From NCBI GenBank assembly GCA_003243255.1, contig QFQM01000089.1, positions 1-17,555 of the forward strand: a stretch of DNA of 17,555 bases. The letters run 5' to 3'. A program made the position numbers and the translations under genes. A model generated the notes under the pieces. It had not been told where the DNA came from and searched no databases. It saw only the letters and a program-made list of their open reading frames with translations. The stretch comes from Flavobacterium psychrophilum. GTDB lineage: Bacteria; Bacteroidota; Bacteroidia; Flavobacteriales; Flavobacteriaceae. Of the stretch, positions 13,942 to 17,555 are shown piece by piece. Position 1 is the stretch's first letter; each line of letters opens with the position of its first letter.

Positions 13942-15129
13942 TTAGTTTTTGTTGATATGGTCTACCATGAGCAAGAGTATATTCCTTACGCTTCGCTTTG
14001 TTGAGTCTTCGGTATTATAGTATCGTACCCGAAAGCTTTCATAAGAAATATTCTCCAGCCTTTTAGTTTGAAAAAATCGTGAAAAGAAACGGATCAGTTC
14101 TGAAACATTTTTATTGTGAATGATTTTGGTTTCAATAAACACTTTCAACAGGTATGCTAATTGCGACACCGACATCTCCGTTCGAAGTTTAAAATCATCA
14201 GTCAACGCACCACCCACGGATAAGTTCTTCTCGTTGATCTGATACATCTTCTCCAGGTAAAAGATCTCTTCACTAATCCAGTCTACTAATTGATCTTTCA
14301 ACGTTCGGATGGCGCGGTTATAACCAACTTCTGGTTTCACTTGCGTTTGATTGATTGTCTTTAACAGGTAAGACAACCTCTCGATGCGACCGGAAGCAGA
14401 ATCAATTTCACGTAGTAAAGCGTTAACATAATTGGTATAATACCGAAAGTATTTAATGGTATTGAAATTCAGGTACAACAGTATCAGGCGGACATCCTCG
14501 TTTACTTCATCGTTTCTTTTTCCGGCATGAATAACTCTACTCAACTCCTTGTGAACCTCTTTCACGTAAATAATCTTTCTATATGAAATCTGGCCGGAAG
14601 GAATGTTTTCGATAAATTTCTTTAGCGGGTGCAATGCCAATTCAATCAGATATGGATCAGCTTCCAATTGCTTCAACTGATCCTGCAAATCACCGAAACC
14701 TTTCACCAAATCACTACCCGCCAGGATGATATAGCTTTCAGGTGCCTTTGTATCCTGGTCAAAATATTTAGTGAAATGACGTTCAATAAATTCGAGAAGA
14801 CCTTCCAACATGCTACCAGCAAACTGATACAAGTCTGTAAAATCTGATTCACTTTCAGGGTTTAGCTTCTTAATGCGGCTTGCTAATAAATCGGTGAGTC
14901 GGATCAATTCCTGTTGATGGAGTTGTATGTACCGCTCCAGGTGACGCTCATCCTCAAATCCGAATATCTCATGAACGAATTTCTTTTTGATTCGTTCTGC
15001 TTCCTCGCGTAAGGCTTTCTTTACCGCATCGGTTTGATGAGCAGCAATACTCTCCCCATGAATTTTGAGAAGCTCGGCAGTGATTATGCCCTCCAACTTT
15101 TCCAACTCGTACGCTAAAGCCGCATTCAT
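13942..15129 (-). CDS. RteC-like protein
   Basis: This is a 395-residue soluble, mostly helical, charged protein without signal peptide or membrane segment. The C-terminal 85 residues (from about 310: MSVSQLAYLLKVFIETKIIHNKN, then FFSRFFQTKRLENISYESFRVRYYN) resemble the C-terminal part of RteC-family proteins of Bacteroidota, which in conjugative transposons regulate excision genes. The N-terminal half (EKLEGIITAELLKIH, RHLERYIQLHQQELIRLTDLLASRI) is coiled-coil-like. Many chromosomal RteC-like proteins have no transposon near them, and none is seen here. Its start codon lies inside a perfect 12-base palindrome, and a structured leader lies upstream, both of which suggest own-gene control. The family call rests on recalled sequence patterns only. 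Confidence 0.55.
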   Translation of the reverse strand: MNAALAYELEKLEGIITAELLKIHGESIAAHQTDAVKKALREEAERIKKKFVHEIFGFEDERHLERYIQLHQQELIRLTDLLASRIKKLNPESESDFTDLYQFAGSMLEGLLEFIERHFTKYFDQDTKAPESYIILAGSDLVKGFGDLQDQLKQLEADPYLIELALHPLKKFIENIPSGQISYRKIIYVKEVHKELSRVIHAGKRNDEVNEDVRLILLYLNFNTIKYFRYYTNYVNALLREIDSASGRIERLSYLLKTINQTQVKPEVGYNRAIRTLKDQLVDWISEEIFYLEKMYQINEKNLSVGGALTDDFKLRTEMSVSQLAYLLKVFIETKIIHNKNVSELIRFFSRFFQTKRLENISYESFRVRYYNTEDSTKRSVRNILLLMVDHINKN

Positions 15130-15209
15130 GCATGAACCTGGTAAAGAATAACTGCAGAAGTATTATGTGTACATAAAGAAGAACAGTATTTATCTGTCCT
15201 TGTACTTCT
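15125..15209 (-). promoter_or_regulatory. Palindrome over the start codon and structured leader of the RteC-like gene
   Basis: TTCATGCATGAA (15125-15136) is a perfect 12-base palindrome that contains the ATG at 15129. Upstream on the minus strand, AGAAGTA (15156-15162) and TACTTCT (15203-15209) can form an outer stem enclosing TTATGT-GT-ACATAA (15163-15176) and ACAG (15183-15186) with CTGT (15194-15197), a three-way-junction shape. This may be an operator, an mRNA element, or both. The rest of the 135-base gap to the next gene shows no other feature. Confidence 0.4.
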
Positions 15210-15264
15210 ATTACACAAACACTACAGGTGACCCTACCAAGGATGAAGAAAACTTTCTATGAAG

Positions 15265-15915
15265 CTAATACTGCACACTGAGCTGGCTCGCGTAAGGCGT
15301 ACTTTGTGAACAGTTCGTCAGCGTTAACGAATAGGAATATATACCGACCGGCACAATGCTACCGGTACCATTGACACGAGCATTCCATAGAATATCGCCA
15401 CCGATTATCCCCAGGTGCGTAGCACTCACCGTGCCACTGGCAGAGAATACCTGAACGTTGCTTGAATTCTTAATGACGAGCGTGTAACTGTAAGCATTGA
15501 TGGGACTATATGTCTTAGCCGCATCCGTGACAATCCAGTTATCATTGTATCCATCTCCATTAGGAGTAATCAGGTTCGGAATAAACGTACTGAAACTTCC
15601 AGTGACGATCCGATTAACCGTTACCGTAGCAGAGGTCGTTTGATTTAAAGTATTATCATGAACCGACACGTTTACATCTGCTGTCTGGCTTAGCGCGAGG
15701 CTAACAGTACTAACATTGTTTGGGCCTGGCCATGAAAGAGAAGGTGAAACGATTGACCACGTATAGGTATAATTTCCCGAGCCACTCGCAACATTCGCGG
15801 TCAGAGATCTTGAACAGGAATTAGCGCCCGTGCCCGTTTGACTAATGGTCACCTGCAAGCCATAGGCATCCGTCAATAAAATAAAAAGTAGGGAGTATAG
15901 TATAATTGTTTTCAT
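15265..15915 (-). CDS. Secreted protein with gliding-motility/T9SS-type C-terminal domain (CHU_C)
   Basis: This is a 216-residue exported protein. Residues 1-19 are a signal peptide. About 20-105 form an Ig/PKD-like beta domain (SGSGNYTYTWSI, TADVNVSV). From about 110 the sequence follows the CHU_C / gliding-motility-associated C-terminal pattern: FIPNLITPNGDGYNDNW (111-127), then a beta-sandwich with LVIKNSSNVQVFSASG, DILWNARVNG and VPVGIYSYSLTLTNC. This type of domain directs proteins to the type IX secretion system and the cell surface. The protein is unusually short: it is little more than the sorting domain plus one small beta domain, so it may be an anchoring or surface adaptor component. 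Its ATG is 12 bases after the STN-barrel gene stop, in one operon with it and FecR. Confidence 0.82.
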   Translation of the reverse strand: MKTIILYSLLFILLTDAYGLQVTISQTGTGANSCSRSLTANVASGSGNYTYTWSIVSPSLSWPGPNNVSTVSLALSQTADVNVSVHDNTLNQTTSATVTVNRIVTGSFSTFIPNLITPNGDGYNDNWIVTDAAKTYSPINAYSYTLVIKNSSNVQVFSASGTVSATHLGIIGGDILWNARVNGTGSIVPVGIYSYSLTLTNCSQSTPYASQLSVQY

Positions 15916-15927
15916 ATAGGTTGGGGT

Positions 15928-17103
15928 TTATTTTTTTCCTGACAACGCAAACTGAATACCCATCTTTAAACGCAATAATGATGAGCGCGAATTCATAGCC
16001 TCCTCATTGACAGGCCCAAAAAAGTATAAGTAACCGGGTTCAATAAAAATACCACAAGAGCGGTTAAGGTAGCGATGGATTATAAATCCGAAAGAAGCAC
16101 TGAAAAGGGTAGATCGATTAGCGTTTAAAAAATAGTTGGTGTTTGGATTGCCTTGATTTTGGTAGGTAGTCCTTTCAGCTTCTCTCAACAGAAATGACGG
16201 ATAAAGCCCCGTGGCCACCATGACGGAGTATTTCTTCCAGGACGTTAAGGCATATCCAAACGTTAAAGGTGTCTCCAGGTACTGCAACTTCACAGACGTT
16301 TTATCGGGAACCGGAAAAGGATCACTCAGGTCAAGGACTTTATAATTGTAGTGCAGGTGAAAATTCTTCGAAACGTAAGTTGCTCCCAACGAAATATAGA
16401 GTTTCTTCGACAGAAGCACATATCCCCCAAAACTATAACTCTCATTCCATTCAACGTTAAACTTCTGAGAGGCAATATCGCGTTCAACAAATTCAAATCT
16501 GTTGAAGTCTGACGCATAGCTAAAGAAAACCCCGGTTTGAATTGTTATTTTTCTTCTAAACTTTCCAGATGAATGAAACAAGGAAGACTTCTCGGCCAGC
16601 TTCATATCGGGCGGTTTTACTTTTGGTTGTTCCAGTGGGGATATATCCGTGAGAAGTGGGTTGTTATCATCTTTCTTTTGTTGCGCGGGAATTGAATCCG
16701 CGTTATCCAACGCTATCACATTGTCTTTTATGTTATTCCGATTTATGCTATTCTCAACTTTTACTGGATTATTGTCCCGAACCGTTATAGACTGATTCGG
16801 AGATTTTTCATGCTTGAATACAACTGTGCTGTCAATGATTTGAAAGATCAGATTACCTTGTTGACAGATTGTATGAATGATTTCATAAACCGATGTATTT
16901 TTTGCATGAAGTGTGATCCGAATGTCCGGTGATACATTATCAAATCCATAAGAAAATTTAATGTCATGATATGTTTGAAGCCATGTCAGCACGTCCTCCA
17001 ATCTTCCATTATCAATTTCAATGGTGATTTTCTTTTTTAGATCAACTTGGCTATACGCACTCAAAGCATTGGCCAGAATGGCAATCAGTAAAATCATTCG
17101 CAT
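15928..17103 (-). CDS. STN-domain outer-membrane beta-barrel protein
   Basis: This is a 391-residue protein with a signal peptide (1-18), then an STN (secretin/TonB short N-terminal) domain at about 25-98 (ITIEIDNGRLEDVLTWLQTYHDIKFSYG, RITLHAKNTSVYEIIHTICQQGNLIFQII). A low-complexity periplasmic linker (about 100-185) follows, then an eight-strand-type outer-membrane barrel in the last 205 residues (GGYVLLSKKLYISLGATYVS, FIIHRYLNRSCGIFIEPGYLYF). STN domains of this kind contact FecR anti-sigma factors or TonB partners in the periplasm. It lies 14 bases after a FecR gene, so it probably feeds a signal into FecR. It lacks a TonB-dependent plug, which is unusual for an STN partner of FecR. It could be a sensor rather than a transporter. 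Confidence 0.8.
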   Translation of the reverse strand: MRMILLIAILANALSAYSQVDLKKKITIEIDNGRLEDVLTWLQTYHDIKFSYGFDNVSPDIRITLHAKNTSVYEIIHTICQQGNLIFQIIDSTVVFKHEKSPNQSITVRDNNPVKVENSINRNNIKDNVIALDNADSIPAQQKKDDNNPLLTDISPLEQPKVKPPDMKLAEKSSLFHSSGKFRRKITIQTGVFFSYASDFNRFEFVERDIASQKFNVEWNESYSFGGYVLLSKKLYISLGATYVSKNFHLHYNYKVLDLSDPFPVPDKTSVKLQYLETPLTFGYALTSWKKYSVMVATGLYPSFLLREAERTTYQNQGNPNTNYFLNANRSTLFSASFGFIIHRYLNRSCGIFIEPGYLYFFGPVNEEAMNSRSSLLRLKMGIQFALSGKK

Positions 17104-17117
17104 ATAGAATAGTTATA

Positions 17118-17555
17118 TCATGGCACACAACCTTTTCCGGAAACCTCGTAGTAATTTCCAATTCGTGATTCAAACTCGATATCCATGCTGAAGGAGAGCG
17201 TCTTCAGAACGTTTTCCAGTTTGGCATTATCAAATGTCCCGGTAAACCGACAGCCCAATACTTTCTCTTCTTTTACAGTGAAGGTAATACGGTATAGTTT
17301 TTCAATCAGCTCCAGGATTCTTCTGAGTTCGGTCTTATTGAATTCAAGTTTTCGGGTATACCACGAATTGAAGTTCGGATCATCATTTATTCCTTTATAA
17401 AAAAGATTTTCATTGCCACCTGTGATTGATTTTTCAGAGCTTGTCAGCAAGATGTTCTTGTCACGGAAGGTCACTTTTACCTGACCTGTAATGACATAGA
17501 CTTCGACTGGCTTGGCGGGATATGCTTTCACAATGAATGAAGTTCCCAAGACAGA
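17118..17555 (-). CDS. FecR-family anti-sigma factor, C-terminal part (5' end outside window)
   Basis: The reading frame is open to the window edge (S-V-L-G-T-S-F-I-V) with no start inside, so the apparent TTG start is internal. The fragment has the end of the FecR domain (VLGTSFIVKAY, VYVITGQVKVTF) and a C-terminal DUF4974-like domain (FNKTELRRILELIEKLYRITF, FTGTFDNAKLENVLKTL) that resembles an STN fold. FecR proteins span the inner membrane, hold an ECF sigma factor and release it when an outer-membrane partner signals. A sigma factor gene is expected further upstream, beyond the window. Its stop is 14 bases before the STN-barrel gene. Confidence 0.9.
   Translation of the reverse strand, partial: SVLGTSFIVKAYPAKPVEVYVITGQVKVTFRDKNILLTSSEKSITGGNENLFYKGINDDPNFNSWYTRKLEFNKTELRRILELIEKLYRITFTVKEEKVLGCRFTGTFDNAKLENVLKTLSFSMDIEFESRIGNYYEVSGKGCVP

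Noticed and set aside
13942..15129. Part of a conjugative transposon, because of the RteC-like protein
   Set aside because: No rteA/rteB, tra, mob or integrase genes are in the window; RteC-like proteins also occur as plain chromosomal genes.

Overview
The window looks like a chromosomal segment from a Bacteroidota bacterium, probably Cytophagales-like. The evidence is a SusC/RagA TonB-dependent receptor, a FecR anti-sigma factor, an STN-domain outer-membrane protein, a gliding/T9SS-type C-terminal domain with a PNGDG motif, an RteC-like protein, and few Shine-Dalgarno sequences. No tRNA, rRNA, transposase, integrase or CRISPR array was seen.

Left flank (1-4600, minus strand). A redoxin-DUF3738 fusion is followed by a SusC-type receptor and then by the first codons of another secreted protein cut by the window edge. 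This is an envelope/nutrient-uptake operon.

Centre (about 4.8-13.4 kb, plus strand). This is a defence-island-like block. It starts with about 500 bases without a gene that hold an elaborate set of nested inverted repeats (4821-5048). Then come an Xre-type regulator with a non-ATG start, a roughly 1000-residue UPF1-like SF1 helicase, a DUF4365 nuclease fused to an APAZ domain, a short Argonaute with a degenerate PIWI active site overlapping it by one base (TAATG), and an AlbA_2/Schlafen-type ATP-binding regulator with a codon-perfect DAVN repeat. The nuclease-APAZ plus short Argonaute pair matches the SPARDA type of short prokaryotic Argonaute system (DREN-APAZ effector with guide-binding pAgo). 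In that system the catalytically dead Argonaute senses invader nucleic acid through a guide, and the partner nuclease then degrades nucleic acid indiscriminately. What is not standard here is the helicase and regulator upstream, the AlbA_2 protein downstream, the acidic insert in the Argonaute, and the structured region in front. Whether these belong to one functional cassette is inference from strand and spacing. By eye this block is more AT-rich than its flanks, which would fit horizontal acquisition; I did not compute it.

Right flank (13.5-17.55 kb, minus strand). An RteC-like protein and a small lipoprotein form one unit, preceded by a structured, palindromic leader. Upstream of them is a FecR (partial), STN beta-barrel, T9SS-type C-terminal domain protein operon with 12-14 base gaps, probably a cell-surface signalling or export unit.
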